DNA of 59,350 nucleotides from CALIKS01 sp964440295. GTDB lineage: Archaea; Thermoproteota; Nitrososphaeria_A; Caldarchaeales; Calditenuaceae. The first letter of the stretch is position 1; each line of letters opens with the position of its first letter. Below, one piece after another: positions 6,863-14,457 of the stretch. Position numbers and translations under genes: made by a program. The notes beneath the pieces are model-generated. The model ran no database searches, was not told the origin of the DNA, and saw only the letters and a list, made by a program, of their open reading frames with translations. The stretch spans positions 1 through 59,350 of the forward strand of contig CAYTRT010000005.1 of the NCBI GenBank assembly GCA_964440295.1. The letters are read 5' to 3'.

Positions 6863-9694
6863 TTGCAAGAAGACGTAGAGGGGCTGCTCTCTAAGCCTGT
6901 TGTCGATGCTATTAGGGAAAAATTTGGAGAACTTACTGATGCCCAAAAGATAGCTATCCCTCACATATTGAGTGGCGAAAACGTTCTCCTAATGACGCCG
7001 ACTGGTACTGGGAAGACCGAGGCAGCATTACTGCCCATTCTCAGCATGTTAACGATAAATCGAGACTTGCAACCAATATCAACACTATACATTACTCCTC
7101 TCAGAGCATTAAACAGGGATCTACTAGACCGCATAGACTGGTGGTGTCAGAGACTAGACATCACAGTTGCCGTAAGGCATGGAGATACGCCTGAAAGAGA
7201 GAGGAGAGCGCAATCACTAAGCCCGCCACAAATATTAATCATTACGCCTGAGGCGCTTCAATCATTACTTATTGGAAAGGTGCTACGGAGATACTTAGCA
7301 AATGTTAGATGGGTAATAGTGGATGAGGTGCATGAATTAGCAACTGATAAGAGAGGAGCTCAATTGGCAGTGGCGCTCCGAAGACTGAGAAAGATAACTA
7401 AGCATGATTTTCAAATTGTAGGGATCTCGGCCACCGTCGGTAGCGCTGATGAAGTTGGCAGATTTTTAGTCGGCTCAAAGACTGAGTGTAAAGTATTGAT
7501 CATTCCAATTCCTCGAGAAACTATCATAACTGTGCTCTTCCCGACTCCAAACGAGTCTGATAAAGAATTAGCAGAATATCTTGGAGTTGCTCCAGACGTT
7601 GCTGCTAGGCTTAGGGTCATTAAGGAGCTTGTAGAGTCCCACTCCTCCACCCTCATATTCACAAATACTAGGCCACTGGCAGAGATACTTGCAAATAGAT
7701 TTAAGGCATGGATGGAGACTTTCCCAGTATCTATCCATCATGGCTCATTATCAAGAGATAGGAGACTTCACGTCGAACGTGAATTGAAGTATGGCCAGCT
7801 CCACGGGCTCATCTGCACATCTAGCCTCGAGATGGGGATAGACATTGGCCGCGTGGATTTATGCATTCAGTACAACTCCCCTAGGGAGGTCACCAGAATT
7901 ATACAGAGAGTTGGGCGGAGTGGACATAAGATAGGAGGAACTGCAAAGGGCGTAATAATAGTCATGGACTCTGACGACGCGCTTGAAGCCATGGTTATTT
8001 CTAAACGCGCAAAGGCAGGACTGCTTGAGCCTACAATAATTCTTAAGAACTGTTTGGATGTTCTTCAACACCAAGTCGCTGGTCTCCTGTTAGAGTATGG
8101 GCGGCTATCTGTAGAAGAGATGCTGGGCCTATTTAGAGAAACATACAATTACAGAGATTTAGAGATGGATGAGCTTCAGGAGGTTTTGTCATATATGGCT
8201 AACATCGGCCTCCTAAGGCTTGACCAATCCGGAATGGTCTCAAGACCTATTAATCAGAAGAGGCTGTTTGATTACTACTTTAATAACTTATCAATGATCC
8301 CCGAGGAGAGGCAATACCTTGTAGTTGATGCCGAGGCAGGCTCGCCAGTCGGAATACTTGACGAGAGCTTCGTAGCCGAATACGGAGAGATAGGGACTAA
8401 ATTCATACTTGCCGGCAAGGCATGGGTAATTACAAGCATGTCCAATGAAAGAATATACGTAGCGCCGGTGAAGGAGGGTGAGGGCGCTGTCCCATCTTGG
8501 GTCGGCGACGAGATACCAGTCCCACTAGAAGTAGCGATGGAGGTAGGCGAGATAAGAAGAAGGTACTCTGAACTATTAACTCAGGGCATTCCTAGGAGTA
8601 CAGCCGTCTCGGCATTGGCTTCAGAATATGAAGTGCCAGTTGAGGTGATGTCTAGAAGCCTGAAGGAGATAGACGCGCACATCGAGCTGGGAATCCCAGT
8701 ACCTAACGACAAACAGGTCCTCATCGAGAAGGCCGGCGACTTCGTCATAATACATTTATGCGGAGGGCTCAAAATTAACAGGACAATTGGACGTTTAATG
8801 TCAGTATATCTCGCCGAAAAAATCGGCGCTCCAGTCACTCTTGTCTCAGATCCGTATAGGATAGTGTTAAAATCAAGGCATATTGACCACGTGATGGTCC
8901 ATAACACGCTCAGGGAGCAGTTTACGGATGAGCAGGTAAAACACGCGATTGAGACGTCCAACATTTTTAAGAGAAGGCTTGTCCACGTTGCTCGGAAAAT
9001 GGGTGTTGTAGAAAAAGAGGCGAGCCTACTTGACGTAAACATTCAACAGATCATCCTCAGTCTTAAAGGGACGCCACCATACAAAGAGGCATTAAGATTC
9101 ACGTTAATCTCAGACTATGACTGGGACGGTGCGAGAAAGATACTTGAGATGATACGGGACGGGCGTGTCGACATAGTGACGTTTGTCTCGAACACTCCTA
9201 GTCCCTTGGCCTCATTGACGATAAATCGCTATCTCTACGAATTTGAGATCTTTACTCCTGAGAGGCTACAAAAAGTAATTATCAATGCTGTTAAGGGAAG
9301 ATTATTTTCAGAGCGTGTCACACTAGTATGTACATCGTGCTATTCATATGTCCAAACAGCTGAGGTAGGAGAAATCGATCCACGGCCAGAATGCAAAAAC
9401 TGTGGTTCGCGTAGGTTGGGAATCTTAAAATCTGATGCCGACCGTCTACAGCTACTAATTAATAGAAAGGGAAGAGCAGCATCCTCCGAGGAAAAAAGAT
9501 TGATTAGAGAATTAGAAAAGACTGCGGCATTGGTGGAGAGGTATGGTAAGGCAGCTATAGTGGTATTGGCTGGGAGAGAATTAACACCTAAAATCGCGGA
9601 GGATATATTATCAAAAGAGCCCAACATCAGTCCTAAGTTGATTGAATTGATAATAGAGGCTGAAAAAAGGAGACTACTAGAACTATTCAAGTAG
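6863..9694 (+). CDS. lhr: Large ATP-dependent helicase Lhr with C-terminal zinc finger
   Basis: The protein (943 residues) is a superfamily 2 helicase of the Lhr type, which unwinds DNA or RNA:DNA duplexes 3' to 5' and is linked to repair. RecA domain 1 shows the Q motif (FGELTDAQKIAIPHI), Walker A TPTGTGKTEA and DEVHEL box. RecA domain 2 shows FTNTRPLAE, GLICTSSLEMGIDIG and QRVGRSGHK. The winged-helix and Lhr-specific beta region follow. A four-cysteine zinc finger (CTSC...CKNC) lies at about residues 823-847 and a helical tail ends the chain. The start is TTG at 6863, because no in-frame ATG lies near and the ATG at 6858 is out of frame. Its 3' end overlaps the convergent KITE gene by 8 bp. 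Confidence 0.92.
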   Translation: MQEDVEGLLSKPVVDAIREKFGELTDAQKIAIPHILSGENVLLMTPTGTGKTEAALLPILSMLTINRDLQPISTLYITPLRALNRDLLDRIDWWCQRLDITVAVRHGDTPERERRAQSLSPPQILIITPEALQSLLIGKVLRRYLANVRWVIVDEVHELATDKRGAQLAVALRRLRKITKHDFQIVGISATVGSADEVGRFLVGSKTECKVLIIPIPRETIITVLFPTPNESDKELAEYLGVAPDVAARLRVIKELVESHSSTLIFTNTRPLAEILANRFKAWMETFPVSIHHGSLSRDRRLHVERELKYGQLHGLICTSSLEMGIDIGRVDLCIQYNSPREVTRIIQRVGRSGHKIGGTAKGVIIVMDSDDALEAMVISKRAKAGLLEPTIILKNCLDVLQHQVAGLLLEYGRLSVEEMLGLFRETYNYRDLEMDELQEVLSYMANIGLLRLDQSGMVSRPINQKRLFDYYFNNLSMIPEERQYLVVDAEAGSPVGILDESFVAEYGEIGTKFILAGKAWVITSMSNERIYVAPVKEGEGAVPSWVGDEIPVPLEVAMEVGEIRRRYSELLTQGIPRSTAVSALASEYEVPVEVMSRSLKEIDAHIELGIPVPNDKQVLIEKAGDFVIIHLCGGLKINRTIGRLMSVYLAEKIGAPVTLVSDPYRIVLKSRHIDHVMVHNTLREQFTDEQVKHAIETSNIFKRRLVHVARKMGVVEKEASLLDVNIQQIILSLKGTPPYKEALRFTLISDYDWDGARKILEMIRDGRVDIVTFVSNTPSPLASLTINRYLYEFEIFTPERLQKVIINAVKGRLFSERVTLVCTSCYSYVQTAEVGEIDPRPECKNCGSRRLGILKSDADRLQLLINRKGRAASSEEKRLIRELEKTAALVERYGKAAIVVLAGRELTPKIAEDILSKEPNISPKLIELIIEAEKRRLLELFK

Positions 9695-10289
9695 AGGTAT
9701 CTGATTGTTCATCAGGCGGGTTACTAGATTTATCTTGACCCGCGATGTTTATAAATGCTTTAAGTAGTTCTTGTTTATCTACTTCAACCCTCGTCCTCCA
9801 GCCAATCGATATAGTTCCATCGTCATTCCTGATTAAATAGCCCTTCCTAGAGAGTCTCTCAAGTATTGACTCGACTCGCCACTTTTGATACTTCGTCTCC
9901 AGCATCTCGACTACCTCTTTGTAATTCGCCTTTTCGTTTTTTGTAAATAGGTATGCAAGGGTCGCTGATAGGACAGCCAGCTCGTCGAGACTGTATCCGA
10001 GTGTCGGGATGTCAGATATGTTTAGCGGATCAGATAGCACTATGTAGAACCTAGCCCTGTCTAAATCACCCTCTTCAGTTTCCTGGTCATGTATTATCTT
10101 TACTTGAAGGCCTACCTCCTTAAGCCTCGAATTAAGGCTCTCGATTAGCTTTGGATAGTTTTTCCCCAGCCTTCTTCTAAGCTCCCATCCCCTAACGCCA
10201 GGGAGTCTGTGTCCAGAGGCTACCATAAGTGAGACAGCCACCGACAACTTCTTTTCTAGCTTTTTTAATTCTTCGTCAGCTTTACTCAT
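9687..10289 (-). CDS. KITE protein (tandem winged helix, Nse3/MAGE- or ScpB-like) of SMC complex
   Basis: The 200-residue protein follows the kleisin-like gene with an ATGAGTAA overlap, so it is the third gene of an SMC operon. The N-terminal part (about residues 14-97) reads as one winged helix and residues 100-172 as a second. The second ends with a hairpin (GYLIRNDDGTISIGWRTRVEVD region) that resembles the WGPRA ending of Nse3/MAGE domains. The ScpB C-terminal hallmark (GRPxLYGTT) is absent. KITE proteins dimerise and clamp the kleisin in SMC complexes. The assignment rests on gene context, size and winged-helix appearance rather than strong sequence identity. ATG 10289 is preferred over GTG 10298, which would lengthen the overlap. 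The stop overlaps the end of lhr. Confidence 0.6.
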   Translation of the reverse strand: MSKADEELKKLEKKLSVAVSLMVASGHRLPGVRGWELRRRLGKNYPKLIESLNSRLKEVGLQVKIIHDQETEEGDLDRARFYIVLSDPLNISDIPTLGYSLDELAVLSATLAYLFTKNEKANYKEVVEMLETKYQKWRVESILERLSRKGYLIRNDDGTISIGWRTRVEVDKQELLKAFINIAGQDKSSNPPDEQSDTST

Positions 10290-11031
10290 TTTGTTCACCG
10301 AGATTAACTACTAGCGATAATTTCCTATCGTCTATGTCTTTTCTCTTAGAGCTTCTTATCAGTATCTTTCTATCTATTGGACTTATCTTTACATCGACTT
10401 CTCCTCTACTGATTAAGAAGCTGAGTAGATACGCTCTCTCGAACTTAACATTTATGTCGTCATTATTAATGAACTCCCAATAATCAGTCCAGTTTGGATA
10501 CTTTAACTGCAATTCATTGAGAATACTCTCTAACTTATCTTCCATTATGCTTTCTTCCTCGAAACTATACGGGAGCCCTTTCGAAATATCTGTTCTTTGC
10601 AGATCAGTGTCAGAAACATGTTTTTTACTCGGTAAGGAGAGAAAGTGCTCATATCCTCTTAAGAGTAGGGGGGCCGATATTTGCTCTATCCTTACAATTG
10701 GTCTCCATGCTGCTAAGAAAGCTTGTACTAGCTCTTCAGGAGGTGATGAGATAACCTTGGCAAAAATTACGCTGCTATCAACAAATAACGAGCTCGCTCG
10801 TTCCCTTATCCATCTCTGCTGCACCCCAAGCACTATTGATATCCTATACAGTGTCTCAGCGTCAAGAATTACGGTCTCAGTATCTCTATATCTTTCAATA
10901 ATTGCTCTCAACTTATCTAGTAATGACCTAATATCAACGGTAAACGGCTCTATTCGTTGATTTGCTATATTGTCAAGAATACTGATGAATTTTAAAAGCT
11001 CCTGCTTCGCAATAGTTACTTCTCTAATCAC
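10282..11031 (-). CDS. Kleisin-like (ScpA-like) subunit of SMC complex
   Basis: The 249-residue protein starts at an ATG that overlaps the stop of the SMC gene (ATGA, 11028-11031). The N-terminal helical region (residues 8-75) contains RIEPFTVDIRSLLDKL followed by DAETLYRISIVLGV, which has the spacing of the ScpA segments 'KxxPxxxDIxxLxxxxL' and 'AAxLLxxKS'. The C-terminal 80 residues (FERAYLLSFLISRGEVDVKIS onward) look like the small winged helix with which ScpA touches the SMC head. Kleisins bridge the two heads of an SMC dimer. Similarity is weak, so the call depends on position between an SMC ATPase and a tandem winged-helix protein. Structure prediction with the neighbours would test it. 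Confidence 0.6.
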   Translation of the reverse strand: MIREVTIAKQELLKFISILDNIANQRIEPFTVDIRSLLDKLRAIIERYRDTETVILDAETLYRISIVLGVQQRWIRERASSLFVDSSVIFAKVISSPPEELVQAFLAAWRPIVRIEQISAPLLLRGYEHFLSLPSKKHVSDTDLQRTDISKGLPYSFEEESIMEDKLESILNELQLKYPNWTDYWEFINNDDINVKFERAYLLSFLISRGEVDVKISPIDRKILIRSSKRKDIDDRKLSLVVNLGEQNE

Positions 11032-12770
11032 TCGGCCTCATCCTCATGGATTATAAAAGACCTGCCAGAAACGTTCTGCACGACTATTATGTTCATCTCT
11101 TTGGAAACTTGAACCCTGCTGGGCGTGATGAGCAGATACTGAGTCTCTGGGTACTTGTTAGCTGTTGCAAGTAGAATCTTCATCATCATCTCCCTATTAA
11201 GAGGATCTAGGTGTACGTCAAATTCATCTACAGCCCTGAAGCTCGACTTCATATGACTCTGCAATGCGAGTAGAAACGCCAGCGTCGCTACTACCCTCTC
11301 GCCACCGCTGTGAGTATGAGAGTCAAGAATCGTAGGATCGTTGCCCCTAAACCCGACGTGAAGCTCAATACTAGCGGTCGATAGGTCTTCTAGGTCTCGT
11401 AGTATAATTGCTCCCTTAGCACCAATCGTCGCCAAAATTTCTTGAAAAGTCGGCTCAACTTTAGATACAATTTCTCTCAACTTATTTCTCCAGATCTCTT
11501 TTCTTTTACTCACCTCCTCCATCGAGCGCTTGATATTCTCATACATCTCCTCAGCTCTTGCCTTGATCTCGCTGAATTTAGCGTCGGCTATCAAGTACAT
11601 GTTTTCAGCCTCGGGTGAAACGCTCCCAATCGAGGCTATTTGCAGGGTCGTCAGCCTGATGTCCTCTAAGACTTCGTGTGGATCCCGATTGGAAAGAATT
11701 CTTTCGCCCTTCTCTGCTGCTTGTCTTAAACTTTCATTCAGCTCGCTTTGCAATCTACTGATATCTCTGTCGATTTCTCCTAATTCCTCCTTGATCTGTT
11801 TTTCTCTAAGTCTAGCGGCTCCCTGCTTAGATGCTAGTTCAATTAATTCATCAATAAATCGTAGGATATCAGTGATTGGTATTCGTTCCTCGATGCCGTT
11901 TTTTATTTTTTCTTTCTTTTCGAGCATTTCGCTTATTAAATTTTCAATCTCTATCCTTAGTCGCTCGTTTTCTCCATATAGTTTTTCTCTTATTTTTGTT
12001 TTCCTTTCTAGGTCGTCTTCTATTCTTTTAACGAGGCACCATGCGTATTCTTGTTCTAGTTTTTTCCGGATTGACTCGAGCTGTCTTATTTTTGTTAATT
12101 TTTCTAGTTCTGACCTCCAATAATCCACTGAGGCCTCTGCCTCAGATAATAATTTTTTGATGTTATTTGTCTCGGACATTAATGTTCTGAGCCTTGCCTC
12201 TGCTTCTACGATTCGTTCTCTTAGTAGGGAGATGCCGACCGCGTCCTCGACCATTTGAAGTTTTTCAATATTGTTTCTCGAAGCGAAATTCTCTATCATG
12301 TTTTGATGCATTATGATAAGCATGTTGTTTGGGTTTATTCCAATGTTTTTTAGAAGTTGATCCACCTCTGCCTTTGTCCTAAATCTGTTATTGACATAGT
12401 GCCAGTATTCACCTGATTTCTTTATGTATCTTGTGATTGCTATCGTGTCTGACGTTATTGATCTGACAGGTCTTTTATCGTTGATCGGCGAGTTGTCAAA
12501 TATTACTGTCACTCGGGCAGTGTCTTTACCACGTTGTATGAGGTCGCTTAATTTCTCGGCTCTCTCCGTGTAAGTCTGCCCTAACGCTACTGCTATTCCG
12601 AGTAGTATTGAGGATTTTCCGGAACCGTTAGGTCCAGTTATTATGTTGACCCCTCTTTTGAGCTTAATCCTTGAGTATTCATGCGACATGAAGTTCTCGA
12701 GTATGACTTCACGTATATATGTCCCAGTAGTGGTGAGCGCTTCAGCTTGAACGGTGCCCGATCTATCCAT
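11028..12770 (-). CDS. Miniature SMC ATPase, Smc5/6-like, short coiled coil, no normal hinge
   Basis: This is a complete SMC head split by a short coiled coil. Residues 20-60 hold REVILENFMSH and Walker A GPNGSGKSS (46-54). Near 155 is the Q-loop region HQNMIENFA. The signature HSGGERVVAT lies at 487-496, Walker B FRAVDEFDVHLDP at 511-523, and TQYLLITP at 543-550. GGER-x-x-AT, the LLALQ helix and QYxxITP are features of eukaryotic Smc5, and DEFDVxxD is closer to Smc6. Two coiled-coil arms (about 182-292 and 320-435) are joined by only about 30 residues, so there is no room for the usual hinge of about 150 residues. Canonical SMCs are about 1,100-1,200 residues. A TATA box 28 bp before the ATG fixes the start as leaderless. 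Confidence 0.85.
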   Translation of the reverse strand: MDRSGTVQAEALTTTGTYIREVILENFMSHEYSRIKLKRGVNIITGPNGSGKSSILLGIAVALGQTYTERAEKLSDLIQRGKDTARVTVIFDNSPINDKRPVRSITSDTIAITRYIKKSGEYWHYVNNRFRTKAEVDQLLKNIGINPNNMLIIMHQNMIENFASRNNIEKLQMVEDAVGISLLRERIVEAEARLRTLMSETNNIKKLLSEAEASVDYWRSELEKLTKIRQLESIRKKLEQEYAWCLVKRIEDDLERKTKIREKLYGENERLRIEIENLISEMLEKKEKIKNGIEERIPITDILRFIDELIELASKQGAARLREKQIKEELGEIDRDISRLQSELNESLRQAAEKGERILSNRDPHEVLEDIRLTTLQIASIGSVSPEAENMYLIADAKFSEIKARAEEMYENIKRSMEEVSKRKEIWRNKLREIVSKVEPTFQEILATIGAKGAIILRDLEDLSTASIELHVGFRGNDPTILDSHTHSGGERVVATLAFLLALQSHMKSSFRAVDEFDVHLDPLNREMMMKILLATANKYPETQYLLITPSRVQVSKEMNIIVVQNVSGRSFIIHEDEAE

Positions 12771-12792
12771 CCTGCTATCACTATGTTTCAGG

Positions 12793-12803
12793 CCATATAT
12801 AGA
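12793..12803 (-). promoter_or_regulatory. TATA box of the mini-SMC operon
   Basis: On the minus strand TCTATATATGG lies about 28 bp before the ATG at 12770. This spacing puts the transcript start at or within a few bases of the start codon, typical of leaderless archaeal mRNAs. Confidence 0.55.
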
Positions 12804-12882
12804 CTTCCCACCACATGTCTAGAAGTAGATCATGCCTATATTGTCGAAGTAATTCTCGATAATGGTTAAATTTTATCAATAT

Positions 12883-12893
12883 GAATATATATA
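12883..12893 (+). promoter_or_regulatory. TATA box of the 150-residue unknown gene
   Basis: The sequence GAATATATATA lies about 20-25 bp before the ATG at 12909. It is back to back with the mini-SMC promoter, leaving about 80 bp between the two boxes. Confidence 0.45.
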
Positions 12894-12908
12894 ACAGGAT
12901 TAGACAGC

Positions 12909-13361
12909 ATGGAGATCGATATCAAGACAACGCTGGAGAGGTTCAGAAGGTTTATCATTTACAATACATGCTTGTCATTTATACCAAAGGGCTACTTGAA
13001 AGACCCAACAATTTTCCCAGAGAGAAGCTCAGATAAGGGAGAGATATATGTAGAGGCGGCAAGCAAGGTAGAGTTGGCCAGAATTCGCGACTTGACATTT
13101 GTCAAGGCCGCAGACATCCTAGGAGTGATCTATCGCTCTAAGACAGGAAACACACACTTGAAATGGCGGCAAATCAAGGGAAGTATAGGGCGCTTGACAG
13201 GCGTAGCCTCGCCTAACTCAATAGTAAACCTCATCGAGGCTCGTGTGATTACGCGCGAATATGTTGAAGAAGTATTGAGAGGTTTATCAACACAGCCAAC
13301 AGTATCTAGAGAATCTGAATCATCTACGGGGGAGACTTTTACTAACTCTACTCAGGGCTAA
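12909..13361 (+). CDS. Unknown 150-residue protein divergent from the SMC operon
   Basis: I do not recognise a family. The first 115 residues are mixed helix and strand with many charged residues, including a basic patch (RSKTGNTHLKWRQIKGSIGRL) that could bind nucleic acid. The last 35 are Ser/Thr-rich and probably disordered. The gene has its own TATA box and diverges from the mini-SMC operon with a 138-bp intergenic region. Its 3' end overlaps the convergent archaemetzincin gene by 42 bp. The overlap and lack of a known domain leave some doubt, but the promoter and position support a real gene. Confidence 0.55.
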   Translation: MEIDIKTTLERFRRFIIYNTCLSFIPKGYLKDPTIFPERSSDKGEIYVEAASKVELARIRDLTFVKAADILGVIYRSKTGNTHLKWRQIKGSIGRLTGVASPNSIVNLIEARVITREYVEEVLRGLSTQPTVSRESESSTGETFTNSTQG

Positions 13362-13838
13362 TCTGCAATTACTGCATAGATCCTCGGTCTTCCGGTCAGT
13401 ATCTAGTAATGTATTGCTGAAGTACATGACGCACCTCCAGTTACTGCAGTGTTTAAGTCCGAATAAATGACCAACCTCGTGTGAAAGTTCTTTCCTCAAT
13501 CTACTAATATAAACCTCCATGTCTCTGTCACGAAGTCTATGCGTAGACACGATAGCTACGTTTCCGTATGCCAGCCCAAAACAGAAGTTAAAATCATTTA
13601 TGAATAGATCCTCCTCGGTCAGCCAGACCGTGTATAAACTTGGATCTTTTAGTAATCGAAGATATGCCAGCATTCTTAAGCCATCTGCTTGATTTCTGTT
13701 TTGGTCGACAAAATATCGTCCTTTATCCTCATTTATCTTCTCTATCATGGCTTCTTTTCCATAGACTTTTCTTAACACTTCTGTTGATTCTTTCAGCTCT
13801 CTATCTAGCCACGTAGGCGCTATCACTACTATGTTCAT
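13320..13838 (-). CDS. amzA: Archaemetzincin (AmzA-type zinc metalloprotease)
   Basis: The protein (172 residues) carries the extended metzincin zinc site HEVGHLFGLKHC. This is followed by CVMYFSN and the CSNCRLAL pair, the four-cysteine structural zinc site unique to archaemetzincins. The upstream region (FGLAYGNVAIVST, then SRLRKELSHEVGH) matches the family. Length is close to the usual 170-190 residues. These are cytosolic proteases of unknown biological substrate. The start ATG at 13838 stands 43 bp from the divergent AK6 gene, so the two share a promoter region. Confidence 0.92.
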   Translation of the reverse strand: MNIVVIAPTWLDRELKESTEVLRKVYGKEAMIEKINEDKGRYFVDQNRNQADGLRMLAYLRLLKDPSLYTVWLTEEDLFINDFNFCFGLAYGNVAIVSTHRLRDRDMEVYISRLRKELSHEVGHLFGLKHCSNWRCVMYFSNTLLDTDRKTEDLCSNCRLALSRVSKSLPRR

Positions 13839-13881
13839 CTCAAAGATAAAAGTCGCCGTGATGAATAAATGTTAGTCCGCG

Positions 13882-14457
13882 ATGCCTAGGGTATTCTATA
13901 TAGCCGGCACACCGGGAGTTGGCAAGACGACTCTCGGTCAGCTCATAAGTCAAAAGATAGGCCTAAAATTCCTAGAATTAAGAGATATTCTTCAAGCGGG
14001 CCAGCTAGACGGTCTGTTAGAAGTAGATGGGAGAACCCTCTCTTCGCGTGCAGGAAAAATTCTACGGTCCAAGTCGGCAGATGTGCTGATAGCTACCCAT
14101 ATCGCATTTAAACCCAGAGGTTTTAATGTTGAGAGGGTCTTTGTGCTTAGACGCAATCCATTCGAAATTATAGACAACCTGAGGAGAAGGAGGTATCCCG
14201 AAGAGAAGGTCTTAGAAAACGCGGAGGCAGAATTTCTGGGGATTGTTTATTTCGATATGCTTAAAAAATTTGGACCTGAAAAGACTTGGCAAATAAATAC
14301 TAGTCACAGGACTATTGATGAAACAACCACGTTATTATTGAATGGATTTAGAGGAGAAAACATAAACGAGGAGGTCGATTGGACACGCATATTAGAGAAG
14401 GATAATAGTTTAGATGACTTATTGCTCCTGTTTTCCAAGAGATCAAAGCTCGTCTAG
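13882..14457 (+). CDS. AK6/Fap7-type adenylate kinase
   Basis: The N-terminus has the P-loop AGTPGVGKTTLGQLI. Next come DGRTLSSRAG and IATHIAF, characteristic of AK6/Fap7 proteins, and the LID-like LRRNPFEIIDNLRRRRYPEEKVLENAEAE. Fap7/AK6 has NMP-kinase and ATPase activity and acts in maturation of the small ribosomal subunit with uS11. Residues 150-191 form a helical tail. Nob1, the 18S/16S 3'-end endonuclease of the same pathway, is encoded 1.1 kb away on the other strand. The stop overlaps the convergent isocitrate dehydrogenase gene by 15 bp. Confidence 0.88.
   Translation: MPRVFYIAGTPGVGKTTLGQLISQKIGLKFLELRDILQAGQLDGLLEVDGRTLSSRAGKILRSKSADVLIATHIAFKPRGFNVERVFVLRRNPFEIIDNLRRRRYPEEKVLENAEAEFLGIVYFDMLKKFGPEKTWQINTSHRTIDETTTLLLNGFRGENINEEVDWTRILEKDNSLDDLLLLFSKRSKLV

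Noticed and set aside
9687..12770. A Wadjet (JetABCD) defence operon
   Set aside because: No JetD-type nuclease/topoisomerase-like gene lies next to the trio, and the SMC is far shorter than JetC; a defence role remains only a possibility.
12681..12869. A 62-codon frame on the + strand across the start of the SMC gene
   Set aside because: It runs antisense to the conserved N-terminal SMC sequence and its own product has no family features.
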